In this document: piece after piece, positions 33,249 through 45,779 of the stretch
Numbering within the stretch: position 1 is the first letter of the stretch
Layout of the letters: each line of letters opens with the position of its first letter
Source of the DNA: Madurella fahalii
Lineage: Eukaryota; Ascomycota; Sordariomycetes; Sordariales
Assembly (NCBI GenBank): GCA_029876055.1
Contig: CM056879.1
Span: 1,302,001 to 1,366,000 of the forward strand
Direction: 5' to 3'
DNA: 64,000 bases
The notes under the pieces: model-generated
The model's database searches: none
Told to the model about the DNA's origin: nothing
Seen by the model: only the letters and a program-made list of their open reading frames with translations
Made by a program: the position numbers and the translations under genes

Positions 33249-34712
33249 TCACCAATGCCGGCCTCCCTGGCCATCACTATCCTGTAGGGGTAGCATATCC
33301 TGAAGGAGAACGCTCGAACCTCTCGCCACCCCCTTGGCGCTCGCCGTCACAATTCCATCCGCCGGTCGAAGCACCAACCCGTTCATCGCGTTTGCATGTT
33401 CCACCTCACCAGGATTCGCTGCCGAAGAAACCGTAACTTGGATCGTCGTGGTCTTGACCACCCCACCAGCGCCATCAGGCGACGCCGTTGTAGAGCGGCC
33501 CCTGGGGATTAGCGAATCTCGGCTCTCGGTACGGCTGAGAACGGGTTTCCCATGGCTACTCGGATCCGTCAGCTCGCTCCGCGGCATATTCCTGGAGCCC
33601 ACCCTGCTAGACGCCCCGGTCGCTGGGCCGGCATTACCCTCGTCGTGCTCGACGTCCGAGTTGGGGTCGTCCCAGGAGACCTTCTTTGCGACGCGCGAAG
33701 TATCGTGCCGGGCGCTCGAAGTGGACGCATCGGGGTTGTACCTGGGCCTCCTCTTCTTGACGCCCGTGTCCCTCACGAATGTGCCGATCGTCAGCGCATT
33801 CGCCGCGAACGTGGCCACCAAGATCTCGGCCGACGCCCACATGGTCCGCGTGCCTTGGTACCCGCCCTCCGCCAAGATGCCCGGCACCCGGTAGATGGCG
33901 ACGGCTACGGTGAGCAGATGCAAGCAAAACAGCAGGACTAGCAGGGTCTTGCGGCCTATTGAGAGCCGGCTCTTGATCACGATGGGGACCGGGAAGACGA
34001 CGAGGAGCAGGTCGGTCAAGACGTTGCAGACCGTCACCGTGATGAGGTAGGCGTGGCCCTGGCGGCACTGCGGGCCCGGGTCGGGCACGACCTGCCAGTA
34101 GCGATGGAACGGCGTGCACTCGGCCAGGTCGCTGATGACGACGGCGAGGAAGGTTACCGCCAGGGCCGCCCACATGAAGCGGAGGAGCAGGGTGTACCGG
34201 TTCTTGCCCGAGGACCCGACAAGGCGGTCAAAGAACAGGAGCGTAACGGCTTTTAGGAGCCAGAGGCTAGTAGTTTGCGTTAGAGTCAGGATGATGATGC
34301 GATGATGCGAGACATCTGTGACCGCCTACATCGTTGGCTGGATAAAGCGACTAGCAAGCACCAAGCGGCTGCCAATGGACCGGCGCCAAATCTCGATCTC
34401 AGACAAGGGCGACCCATCGTCAACGAGCAACACATTGTTGGTTCCGTAGAGCAACACTGGGTGAACGAATGCCATGCGCAAGAAGAGCGGGAGCAGAACC
34501 ATGGCGGCTACCTTGTCCTCCCCGAACAGCTTTTCGACGCGGATATAGCGGCCCATGAGGCGGAGGACGATAATGACAGCGCAGAGCGTCGTGATCCACC
34601 AAGATGTCAGGAGCGTCGGCTTGTCCTCGCTGAACGGGCGGGCCGGTGGTGGTGAAGTGTACAATGCCATGGTCACACGGCTCATGCCGGTTGCCGAAGA
34701 AGCTCTCTCCAT
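33249..34712 (-). CDS. Rhodopsin_fungal / PTH11-related seven-TM protein
   Basis: Two exons (34712-34330, 34266-33249; 63-bp intron) give 466 residues. The family is recognised from WWITTLCAVIIVLRLMGRYI near the start, the loop FHRYWQVVPDPGPQCRQG, the helix VCNVLTDLLLVVFPVPI and IYRVPGILAEGGYQGTRTMW. These proteins are plasma-membrane, receptor-like and of mostly unknown ligand. The first exon lacks the usual extracellular CFEM domain. The C-terminal ~170 residues are a polar cytoplasmic tail rich in Ser, Arg and Asp (RDSLIPRGRSTTASPDG), a likely target of phosphorylation. Exon joining across AT/C gives RFIQPTI-LWLLKAV, continuous with the third helix of the family. Confidence 0.85.
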
Positions 34713-35489
34713 CGATGTTGTGGACGCGGTCTATCTTGAGGAGGCATCGCCGTTCAGATCTTGTCATTCAATTCCGTCAGAAGTCTGGCCGTTTGACAAG
34801 ATGCAGGCCCGGGGGAGCGGAATGGTGTGCCTCGAGGTCCACTTAGGGTGGACCGGGCGGCACGTTGGCTCGGGGCACCCCCGAATCCTCTCCCCCTCAT
34901 GCATGGTCTCGCACCAGGGGCAATTCCACTTATTGGCATGATTGGTCGGGGTGTCTTGGTCTGAGGGTGAACAAAATACAAGTCGTATTATCCGAGCCCG
35001 AATTCATTTGTTGCCGTTCAGACTTCCGTGAGTACGGAAGCCGATAGTTACAATTGTTCCAAATTCAAATTCAAATTGCGTCGTTCCATTTTTATTAGCC
35101 TTGCACCCCCGTGTAACCATAAGAACACACCTTTACAAGCCATGCAATTATCCACGAAAGCCAGATTCAGTAAAACGATCATCTAGCCTACAGGTTGGTC
35201 GACCATTTCAATCATCTGGAGTAGAATTAACACCGGTTTCTACTAATGGTATCAAGAGCAAGCTGAGCCCTCGGATACAGAAGAATCGATTATCGCATTA
35301 CAAAAAATGACAAGACACGCTCGACTGATGTGCATTAGCGTTACGACGATCTGGGAAAGCCCGCCACTTGCTATTGAACTCCTCGCGTGGCTCCACCCCT
35401 ACCAGCTAGCCGTTGAGGCATCCTTGTCCATCATTGTGGCACGGGCTGTTGGGTACTAAGCTAAGGTACCAGACATGTTTTGTCTTCCG
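34713..35489. other. Intergenic, no gene seen
   Basis: This lies between the receptor-like gene and the 3' end of the P450 pseudogene. AT content rises from about 35000. No gene is recognised. Confidence 0.5.
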
Positions 35490-37428
35490 TCATCCCCGCA
35501 CCTTCCAATCCCTCATGAACGGCCGTTTGCCAACCTGGTGAGGATGATCATCGGCGCCACTGGCACCAACATCCTGGCCCTTGGCCGGCAGGAAGCGCAC
35601 ATACAACTCGGGGCGGTTCCACATGACGTGGACGCTGAAGTCCTTGTCGATGGATCGCTCGTGTCCACGCACGCCCTCGAGGTCAAAAGTCCATAAAATT
35701 TTGCCGAGGAAGAGACGAGTCTGTGACCAGGCGATCTCGCGCCCGTGCATTGACGCGGGCCAAGACTGAAGGGGAAGAAAGCTTTGAGGTTATCGTTGGC
35801 GTACCGCGTGTCGTAGAGCGGGTGATCCCGGGGCAGCCAGCGCTCCGGTCGAAACTCGAGCGGGTCGGCAAAGTATCGCTCGTGCCGCGTAGCCGTGAAG
35901 GAGCTAAGTTGGACGACAACCTGACTTGTGTCAGTACCGTTCTGTGTAAGATTGCCCACCCTTTGTTGCTTTGGGTGGGTGGCCATAAATCCTGGGGACG
36001 AAGACGCCGTCGACTGTCGCGCCCGGGCTGATGCGTGGCATGCCGGTGGGGGTGGTGAGGTGCACACGCAAAGTCTCGTATATGAAGGCATTCAGGTATT
36101 TGAGATGGACCAGAGCGTCCGGGGTAATGTCTTCATAGTTTCTAAAGTTGCCGCGGATTTCCTTGGTCAGAATGGCGTTGGTCTTGGGGTATTTGAGCAG
36201 AGAGAACATGACGGCGTAAAATGTAATTTGCACGGGGTCGAAGCCGGCAATAAACATCTGGAAGGCAACCTGCTCGATGTGGATAAGCTCCCGCTTGCTG
36301 GCGGGCGGCGCGTCCTCGGGAGAGATCATGAAGTCCATAAAGTCAGGATGCTTGGTCTTGCCGCGCCGGTCGATGCGAGATTGTACCTCGGCGCTATTGG
36401 CCTTGAACACGGCCGGGATGGTGCGCAGGACCCGGATCGGCACGAAGAGCGGCGCCAGCAACCCGATCAGGGGCAGCTTCTTGGAGAGCTGCACCAGCGT
36501 CCCAGCGAAGCTCGTGCCACGCAGAGTCTCAACAAAGTCAGACGTTATACCTTGACAGAAGAAAAACATCAGCATTAAAATCCCATTGAAACACGACAAA
36601 AATCGTCAGCAAAAGCAACCGCTTCTATTTACCGTTTTTCAGATGGTCCATCTCGCGGCCGTACGCCAGATCAGCAGCCATGTCAACGCCAAGCCAGAGA
36701 AGCCAGTCATTCATCAAGAGGCCCTCTGGGCGCCCACCGAGCGCCTTCATACGCGAGATGAAGAGGTCCAGGTAGGCATGCACGAGGGGTTCCTTCGCCT
36801 TGACGGCCTTAGAGCTGAAGGCGGGCAGAACTTTCTTGGCGACAGCCTTGCGCTTCGCCGGGTCTGACTCCCAGATGAAGCCCAGGTCGCCGGCAGCAAA
36901 GTCCAACAGGTCCGTCTTGACAAACAGCTCCTGGTTCCACACAGCCGCGCCGTAAATGTCCATGGCGGCCTGCGGCGTGAAGAAGACGATCTCGTTGGGC
37001 CCCACGCGGACCACGTCGCCATACTTGTGCAGCATTGACTCTTGAAACCACGGATAGCGGCCGTGTACCCTGCATGAACGTGTTAAGAACCTCCAGAATT
37101 TTGCCTTGGCCGGCGTCAGTTGTGTGCATGTGATCCGCGGCACTCACCAGTGATAACAATACACGACATATGAGATAGCTGCCAACTTGGGGCCAGGAAA
37201 TCTGGCAGCAGGGTAGAAGTAGAGGAGGTAGATTGAGTTCGTCGCGAAATATATAATGGTGATCCAGGCGAAAGCCCCGAGCCAGGCGTCCAGGACGTAC
37301 TGAAATAGCTGAGCAAGCCCATAGTTATATTCTAGGAGATTTCCCAGCAAAGGTTGAGTGAGATGGGTGATGGGTTGTAGGGTCTCTCCGAAGATTGAGC
37401 TGGCTCGGCTGGGTAATGGTAAGATCAA
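35490..37428 (-). pseudogene. Cytochrome P450 (CYP65/isotrichodermin-hydroxylase-like), disabled
   Basis: Coding segments are 37428-37148, 37069-36633, 36550-35992 and 35924-35490. Features seen are an N-terminal membrane anchor (IIYFATNSIYLLYFYP), the proline hinge FPGPKLAA, the I-helix region FIAGFDPVQITF, ExxR in YETLRVH, PERW and the heme loop FSLGPRQC. Three problems argue against function. No in-frame ATG exists for the first exon; the frame opens at a TTG. The last intron (35991-35925) would have to start with GA instead of GT, although its phase and acceptor fit. The frame breaks two codons after the heme Cys, between 35742 and 35741, where one base is missing before REIAWSQTRLFLGK. 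Downstream residues remain P450-like to the stop. Recent decay or local sequence error are both possible. Confidence 0.75.
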
Positions 37429-38650
37429 GTCATTCCTCGATGAAGCTGAGGGAAATGAAGCACCTGGGTCAAGGCAAGACTAAACAATCAATCATCAACT
37501 TGTGGGTCTCAATTGGACCTTGGTGATAATGACGTGAAGATGGTGCAGGCGCATTCGGCTCGAATTTGGACGAGGCGTTGTAATCTCGTACTTCATTGAT
37601 ACGGTGCTCATCCAAGTCTACGCACCGCAGCTTGCCTTGTTGTGAACTGTCCAATTCATGGTCTGCCCAAAAATATCATCCATCAAAAGATTGAGCCGTG
37701 GCGACTGCTTCGGCGTCGTTTACCAGATTAGGTTCCAGAGTTCCCGAAGTCGACTAGAAATCGCAGCTCGCTGCCCTAATTACTCGTAGGAATGAAAACT
37801 TTGGGCCCGGGAAGAGATTTGAGCCAACAGCATATGCACTCCCTTTGGATGTCCAATAGGCTTCGACCGGTTTCTTGGACCTGAGAAAATGTTCCGAAAT
37901 TGGTTTAGAGGGCGAGAATGAGACACGACCGACTTGCAAGTTCACCAGGGCACGGGGACTTGGGTGTGTGCGAATTTCTCCATTGGTCTGCGCCAGTGAT
38001 GCCTCCGCTCTCTCAATCTCTCCCACTACTGTTGGCGTTAGCTACTATAGATACCAGATTCCCTACCTAACCTGAGATGCTCTACAGCTAGTGCCTAAGG
38101 GGCCTAGGAATCAGGTACTCGCTCCTCACACTAACAGCGAATCTTATGATAGGAAGGTTCTAACCAGATTAGCCAACGATAAGACTTATTACCCTACTTA
38201 CCAACGATGCAGTAACTCAGGTAGGTTACGTCTGGGCATAAAATTATCTCTGTAGCCTAACTCCGAGTCAAACTCCGCATTGGGCGCCAGGAATCCCTCT
38301 TAGATAAGGCATCCAACCCCTCCAATAGGGCTTGCGTAAGCTGAACAACAGCAGCCAATCCTTCCAATAGGGCCTGTCCAGAACAGGTATCCGTGTGACA
38401 GAGGCCACAATGCGGAGGTTGAGTTTGGGGACTTTGGAGCCGTGGACAACATCGCGGCATTCGCCTCTCCTCCCCAACCCCAGGAACTGACTACATCATG
38501 ATACCCGACTTTTCTTATAGCAGTAGCAGCGAAGCCGTCATCAAAACGACAGCCCAGCAAGTCCCGGCCCACTTATCCTATGTATGGAGCCCTGCCGTGA
38601 CGATGAGACCGGGGACAATCGCAGGGTCCGCCGTTAGCACCAGTTCTGTC

Positions 38651-38705
38651 AGTAGTAGTAGCAGTAGCAGCAACAGCAGGAGTAGCAGGAGTAGTGGGAG
38701 TAGTA
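38651..38705. repeat. (AGT/AGC)n microsatellite
   Basis: Imperfect trinucleotide repeats of AGT, AGC and AGG create a Ser/Arg run on the plus strand and a Leu run on the minus strand. Confidence 0.85.
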
Positions 38706-39107
38706 CCGCCCTCGGCCAGTTTCCCGCATTTCTCTCGCTGTCAGTTGTTTGCCTCAACATACCATCCGTGGCATGTGGTATACTATATAGCATTGACCCC
38801 ATAGCGTATCTTTGTCATACTCAACTGGGGAACGTGGAAGCCAGGTTTACGCCGGCAATGTGGTTCGGGGAATTTGATGACGTAGAGGAAAATTGTGGTA
38901 TGAATTTGGGGATGGACAGTATCATGGCGACGATCGGGATATGATATTTAGGTTCGGATCAGAATGGGGATAGTCAGTTGGTGCATACTCTGTTGGTTAG
39001 GGGACCAGGGCCGGTAGAAAGATTTCATGATAGGGTAATGGGGGTTCTTTAATCAATTTCGGGCGGGCTGTTCACGGTCGGCGGGTTGCTGGCCTCCACA
39101 TCGGGAA

Positions 39108-39123
39108 GGGGGGGGGGGGGGGG
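39108..39123. repeat. Poly-G run (about 16 G)
   Basis: This is the longest homopolymer in the window, about 280 bp downstream of the HET gene stop. Confidence 0.8.
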
Positions 39124-39402
39124 AGTCCGGCTTATCCAGGATGAGGCGTGATCTTGTGGGATCTAGCTCGCCTGGGCACCGCAAGACTTGAACAAGAAGA
39201 CCATCAAGGCGCTGGAGGTGAACAGCGAGGTGTCGGATCAGTAGATGGAAACAATGAATACACTGATCAAGGTGATAGATAATTAGAGTGCTCACCCGAC
39301 CTCTCGACCTTTGACGTTGAACTGAAACTCATCGATCTCGGCGATCATGGCCCACACGACGAAGTTTTTATGAGCGTTAGAGCGCTAGGAATTGCACTAC
39401 TG

Positions 39403-42400
39403 CTAAATCACAACAATGTCCTCCTCAAATCTGTCTACCGGTAGAGCAGCAATAAAATCGGCAATTCTCTTCCACTTATTCATTGCCCACTCTTCAATCG
39501 TTACCGCCAGCCGCCCAACTCTCTCCCAACATGAATCTTTCCCACCATTATCAACTTTCCGGAAAAGTAGAAATCTCAACGCACCATCAAATGTACGCGT
39601 TACCGAGGCCACAAATAAGAGAACAGCAATAACACGACGGTCACGAGAATCCATTTCCAGCTCTCCTATCGTCATTGGGACCGAACTGTGGAGCTCCATC
39701 TTTCGTTCGCCTTCCATATCCACCTGGGTCAGATGCTCGGCTCGTAGAATCAGAGGCTTGCGGATCTTCAACAGCCACTTCTTGCCCTGGTCGACTACCA
39801 TGTTTCGTACCGACTCCCAGCCAGTCAAAGGCGCTGAGTCTCCGCCATCCCTTGAATGGAATGCCATGTCGGCACACCAGACGCCACGGTGTGCCTGATC
39901 ATTCCACCCTTTGTTGGTCATTGCCTCGAAAAGATCGACATGAAGACCATTGCTCCAGCTAAAAGGTTCCGTTGGATCATCTTCCGCGTGGGCGCTAGTG
40001 CCGAAACTCGCGGTTCCTTCCCATCCAACCCACGTCCAGGACGGAAATTGGTCACGGCGCGCACAGTCTGCCGTGTAAAGACCGGGCACCGTCTCCTTGC
40101 ACTTCGCTTCGTGTGCCCAAGTCGATATCGAAAGAGCGAAAGTGATATCCAGCGCCCGTCTACCGTTGGCAAGCGTCCCCGTCCAGACTGGCATCCCCAG
40201 AATAAGAGCAAGACCGTCGTCGACCGAGTAACGAGCAGCAACGCCGAGGAAGGCATTGTACGAGTCGCTTGGGTGGCTGAGGTTCCGTGATGTGAATGCC
40301 TTGATATGACCATCCAGCTTTACAATCTGCTCGAAGACCTCTTGGGCATGAACCGGTTTGAATCCGTACTGCAGCTCCGGCACGTGATGAATGTCGCCAT
40401 CCAAGACACCAGATAGACACCAATCCGGCATCTGGTTGTTGTCCGTACGATAGAGGAGCGACAAGGGAAGCTGAAGAGACTCGTGCACCGCCATGCCGCA
40501 GCACTCCCAATACGCTTGTTTCGCCGTAAAAACCAGACGTCTCTTGGGTAGCATGCCTTCCTGATATGTCCACCCGCGTGTAGCCCATTCAGAATCCCTG
40601 ATGGTAATCCTGGGGTCTTCCATGCTAGACACCAGGATAACATAGTCGTCCGCTATCTTGGGTAAGCCAGCTTTTGGCTTGCTGCTAGGTGTGACAACTC
40701 TCGGAATATCCTCCGCGGTTGTGATAATATCAGGAGGGATTCCAGCGCTAGTAGAGAGTTCTCGCAAGATATGTGGCGCCAACTCCTGCAGTGGAATTTG
40801 TGTCTTTCGTGACTCTTCCTCCATTGCCACCATCCATTCATCGATAGGCCGGTTCAACTCGTCTGCAAACACCTGGAAGATCCTGAAGTGCTCATGGGAT
40901 ATGTTATACTTCTGGCACAGTCGTAATTCCTTCATCGTCTCGACGAAATCAGGTCGATCCCGGGACCGAAACCCATGACGATGTATATCAAGCCACTCAT
41001 CATCCTCACTTCGTTCGAGGAGCTCTTTTTCGGTAATGCCAAGGAGCGTCAATGCCTCGTCGTCATAGTCTTCATAAACTCCCTCCCCATCATAGTACCC
41101 GAATTCGCTAGGCCATGTTCGCTCCTTTCTTAGACCAATAGCCGGTTGCTTGGCACGGGGTGTCTTCCCGACACCGGGAAGCCCGATCCTCGCATCACCC
41201 GAGGCGGCGATGATGGTAAATTCGGCGCCTTCGTAGATAGCGTCCATCTTGGAGATAAGGAACTGTTTCTCTTCCTGATTGGATTGATCGATACATAGCC
41301 GGTCGACCCACAGATACTTTTCTCCAAGCCGCTTCGTAACCTCGACCGCATCCAGAATTGTTGGAGGCCATTCCTCGACCGAAGGCCCCCAGACGTAATT
41401 AAGAGCAACGTAGCTCTCTGCCCATGGTCTCACTTCAACAACTGGGGGGCTCTTCGTACAGTTAATAGCGCGGAATCCAGGTAAAGAGGCACCAGCCGGT
41501 TTCTTGGGTGTGCAAAACTGATGTAAGTCTCTGCAACATCCCAGCCAGTAGTCTAGTAGAGACCAATCTACTTCTAGGTCGAGGGGATATGGGAGTGTAA
41601 CCCTGGTGTCATACTCCAGTTCCTCCGGCTCGGTCAGTCGATATATCGATCCGCTTCTTGGAAGATCAGTCTCGAACCATCGTAGTGGCACGCCTGTTTT
41701 CGGCACCCCCGGCACGTCCGGAACCACGGCCATGAAAACATTGTGGTCCCACTGACCCCATGGCCGCGAGCCACGCTTGTCGTTCTGGGGCGGCTCGAAA
41801 ATGTAACTCTCGGTGCTACAAAACACAAGGATTTTGTATGTACCGGACTCCGGGTTTGGAATAGTCGTCCTCAAAAAGTTGCAGAGCTGGCATGTTGAAT
41901 GGTGCGATAGCCTATTACCTAGAGACGTAACGTAGTAGAAGTCGGCGAGATACGGTGGGCCGTCGTGGTAAGATCGGTATACTTTGAGCTTCCTGGTGTT
42001 TTCGCCTCGACGTGCACCTTCGTAGAGGTCGTATGCGCGGTGGAACTTCGCCTCCAGGTTGAGTCCTCCACAGTCGTTGCATAGGCCGGTACTCGCTAAG
42101 TCCTCGCATTCATCGCTAAGCCATTCTAACGTATCTGGCGGCTCATCAGATGCGTAGTCTGCATTGTTTTCCTGGCCCGTCGCCACTGGGGGATTTGACC
42201 CAAAAAGTCCGCCTGCTGGGGGGTTGAATGGTGTCGTGGATGCCGAAGTTGTGGATCCGAAGAGACCTCCAGCTTCCGGGATCCTCGACGGCGTCGGCCA
42301 CCCGAATAGCCTTCCCGTTGTTGGGATGCTGAACGGAGGGTTAGACTCAAGGAAGCCACCCGCTGGAATGCTAGATTGTGTTGTGGATGCCGCCGTCATG

Positions 42401-43364
42401 GAGCCGAAGAGCTCTCTGGTTGTTGGAACGCTGCGCTGTGGTGTGAATCCAGTACTCGTAAACCTAGAGCCGGCAGTGGTAGGCCTAAATGCAAAAGGCG
42501 TAGACCCGAATCCAGCAGCCCACCCAAAGCCACCAGCCGTGAACCCGAATTTAGGAGCTGTGGACTCGAAGCCATCAGCCGTCCCGAATCTAAACGTGTT
42601 GCTGGGTGTCGGCGTGCCGGATTGGCTTGTCGACGCGAGGGTTGTAGCTCCGAAGACGCCGCTAGCCATGCGGGAGCTGGATTGGGCCACTGGCCCGGCA
42701 GCTTGAGCCCCAGATGTAGATGACCAGACAACCGCCGGGCTACCGGACTGGGTTGGCAGTCTTGCAGGTATGGAAGGGCCTGTAAACCCTTTTAGCGTAG
42801 ACTCAAAGAGTCCGTCGCCCGCCAAGCTTGCCGTAGTTGCTGGGGCGCAAGGCGAAGCAATTGAGGTCGCGGGCCCCTGTATGCTCATAGAGATCGTGTT
42901 ATATCTTATCGCAGCCTCGGCGGGGCTGGACACTCGCGGCGGCGATAGGTTCGGCTGCAATGCAACGGACTGCAGGAGGGAAGAGAGCGTATCGACCGTC
43001 GCCTGACCGCAGCTAGGCGTAGGGCTGGCCGAGACCCCCGGCAAGGGGTTACTTTCTAACGTATAGTCTGTCAAGTTCCAGCCGCACCTACCGACGGGAC
43101 AGGAAAAGAAGTGCGACTCGCCGTCGTTCTTCCTGGTTCGGCGACTGGTATACCCGCACGCGCAGGGTGGGTTGTCGCGGGACACGCCGATGGCGTCGTC
43201 GAAGCAGCCGAAGACCCTTCCCGTGTGGAGTTCTTTGTCCATGCAGGTGTAAAAGGGTCGGTCTGCATTTCCGCTCCTATTGAGTTGCTGGTAACAGAAC
43301 GCGTGCAGGGCTTTCCGCACTCGCGGCAGGTCGGCGGGACCCGGAGCGGAAAGATGGGCTCCAT
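39403..43364 (-). CDS. Giant HET-domain protein with GRF-like zinc fingers and FG repeats (N-terminal frameshift)
   Basis: A 1,300-codon frame runs from 43320 to 39403. Residue numbers count from 43320. Residues 1-85 hold part of one GRF-like finger (ADRPFYTC) and a second one (CACGYTSRR, CPVGRCGW). Residues 220-375 form an FG-repeat region with about nine FG units (VFG, KFG, GFG, then spaced LFGS), rich in Ser/Thr/Gly/Pro like nucleoporins. A HET domain (PF06985-type) spans about 637-960: YVALNYVWGPS, YLWVDRLCIDQ, EGAEFTIIAAS and RGWTYQEGMLPKRR. HET proteins trigger incompatibility-type cell death in fungi. The first half of the leading finger (CRECGKPC) sits in another frame starting at the ATG at 43362-43364. 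One base appears missing at about 43276-43286. Otherwise the first usable ATG is at 43242, leaving a cut finger. No other lesion is seen. Confidence 0.8.
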
Positions 43365-44795
43365 ATCTAGAGAGGGAGGCCGTAGCTGAGGTTTCCGGAT
43401 CTTCTGATTTGACAGCTCAGGGCGTTGATTCAAAACCCGGTGATGCGGTCGATGCTAATTAGTCCGCGGATTAAGGGCCGAATGCGTTGGCTCGGTCGCA
43501 ACAGTCACGGTGATTTGTTGTCTTCACTGTCAGGTGATGGCTGGGCTTGCACTCTTGCTCCAGACACTAGACCCGAGACCGGGTTTGAGTTCTAGGTGCA
43601 ATGAGTTAAACCACTGTCGAGGCAGGGACAACGTTGAAGACTTATCCGCCGCGATTGAAAGCGCCTCGTGAGGCCGCCTGAGCCCCTACATGCCCTTGCT
43701 CAAGTTAAGAAAGAAAGCCGCTGACTTCCGTAACATGGAAATTGGGGGCTTCCAGCGAGGCGACCGCGAAGTGTGGGCTGGGGTTGCGTGACAGGGAACG
43801 AAGTGGAAGAAGCTATACGTAATTAGGTATTATTGAATGCAGCCACGCGGCCCGCATGAATATATCAGCTGCTTTAATTGGACGAGGCGGGTTAGGGCAA
43901 ACCTGAGCCAACTGCCTCCCCTTTTTGGCGGTCGCAATACATGTACGTGCCAGGGCCGGCGTGGCTATATTGATCTCAAGAGCTGAAGTGTTGACCTCGA
44001 TACTGGGCTGACTACCTAGGACCATCATAAGAGTCGACACCTTCTGCTAAACCACAACGTGTGGTGCGGAGCCTAAGGTAACATGAGTGGTTATTGGTTG
44101 GGGTTGACCTGGAGCGGACTTGGGCTGAGCAAAAGCGGCGAGAGGGAGTGAACGGGCATGGACCAGCTTGGGAAGAGAACCTCCACCCCAGCCTGTCGAT
44201 TCCTGGCGGTAGTTAAAGCAAAGCCACAAATGCTTTGACGCCTTAGGTGCAGAATTTAACCTCGTTGACGACTGCGCTGTATCGTCACCTCAACGCTGGT
44301 TTCAGGGCTAAATAACTATAGCGTCAATGGCCTGGGTTGTCGAGTTTATCGTTTAATCGACAGTCCCCTTCTGTCTTGAACTACAGTCCTCTGCCATTTA
44401 AAGCAAAGCGCCTGGATACCCGTGATGCCCGGTTTTGCCTAGAGTGGGGTGTCGATGCTTTTCACGGTCGAATACCCGACAGAGGCCAAGGGCCAAGGAA
44501 ATGCAGATGGCACCTCTATCGATAACCGGAAACCAGCGAACCACGACGAAGCTCGCGAAAGTGGAATGACGTCGGGAATTGATCCGGTTTGCCGGCAATA
44601 CTGGTGAATGGCGAAATCAATGTCCGTCTTGGTTGTGCCGCGAGCCAAGAGCGAGGGGAACCTCTTGGGTACGTTAAACGCACTGAGAAATCTATATTGC
44701 TTAGGAGCTTTGCTCCCGAAATCGACCAAGTGTCCGTGGTCCATGATTCTCCCAAATCACCACTAGCTGGACAATCTTTGCAGTACAGGTCCACA
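43365..44795. other. Divergent spacer, HET-FG gene / kelch gene
   Basis: No gene is recognised. The kelch frame extends upstream from 44796 to about 44589 without homology and is treated as leader. Confidence 0.5.
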
Positions 44796-45779
44796 ATGCG
44801 CTCATTGAGGAACCTACTCGCCGGAGTGCTTGCGCTCACCCCCGGCGTTAGAGCACAAACCTGGGCCGACCTCTCCAGCATCCCCATCGGCACACTCCAG
44901 GAGCACATCACCCTTGCGCTCTCCCCAATCCAGCTCGCTACCGTCGGTGGCCTGGACCAAGCCGGCAGCACAATCCCCGCCCTCCTCCTCTACGACATCC
45001 CCAACAACACCTGGAAACAAGGCGCCCCAGCGCCCACCGCCCTGAATCATCCCAACGCAGCCGTCCACGACGGCAAAATTTACCTCCTTGGTGGTCTTAC
45101 GGGTGTAAGCGGCTGGCGCGCGACGGCCAACTCGTGGGTCTACGATCCCGCAGCGAATTCATGGACTGCACTGGCTGCGATGCCGGCCGCGGCGGCAAGG
45201 GGGAGTGCTGCTTCAGCGGTCTATAACGGGACGGTTTTCCTTGCCGGTGGAATCCCAAGTAGTGGCGGGCGGACTGTTGATACTGTTTCAGCATATAACA
45301 TTGCGTCGAACTCGTGGGTCGACCTCCCGGAGCTTGCAACCCGTCTCCCCGGAGCGAGAGACCATGCGTCGTACGCCCAGGTTGGGACGAAGTTCTATAT
45401 CCTTGGAGGACGGGAGAACGGAGTGAATGCGGTAAAGGACACCGTCTTTATTCTTGACATGGCTGATCTGGCCGCCGGGTGGAAGACTAGTCCCGCGAAG
45501 ATGCCGACCGCGAGAGGAGGGCTGGCTGCTGCGGCGATTGGGACGAAGATCTATACGTTTGGTGGCGAGGGAAATCGGGCGCCGAACACGAGGGGGGTGT
45601 TTAACCAGACCGAGGTTTATGATACTATTGCGGATAGCTGGGCGACATTGCCGGCTATGAAACTCCCGAGGCATGGTATGTCGGCTGCCGAGGTGGGGGG
45701 AAGATTTACGTTCCGGGTGGTGGAATTGTGCAGGGACAGGGGGCGACAGAGGTTTTTGATGTTTTCACACCTTGAGTGA
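44796..45779 (+). pseudogene. Secreted kelch-repeat protein with a 3' frameshift
   Basis: A single exon of about 325 codons begins with a signal peptide (MRSLRNLLAGVLALTPGVRA). Kelch blades are clear: KIYLLGGLTG, NSWVYDPAANSWT, TVFLAGGIPSSGG, KFYILGGREN and KIYTFGGEGN. This suggests a six-bladed propeller, probably an extracellular or wall-associated binding protein. Near the end the frame slips at a run of six G (45695-45700). In the frame one base over, the last blade continues as KIYVPGGGIVQG and ends in DVFTP with a stop at 45773-45775. In the current frame the end is Arg-rich and unlike a kelch strand (stop 45777-45779). Either a one-base loss removed only the last strand, or the G run is under-called. 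The protein may still fold. Confidence 0.7.

Larger units (their letters stand above)
37429..39402. other. Intergenic with microsatellites, no supported gene
   Basis: A frame at 38498-38944 is driven by an AGT/AGC repeat and is not called. A 16-G run lies near 39108. The 5' end of the P450 may extend into 37429-37660 as an unseen exon. Confidence 0.5.

Noticed and set aside
38498..38944. A 148-codon frame with a long Ser/Arg run
   Set aside because: The frame is created by an AGT/AGC microsatellite, and the opposite strand is equally open (poly-Leu).
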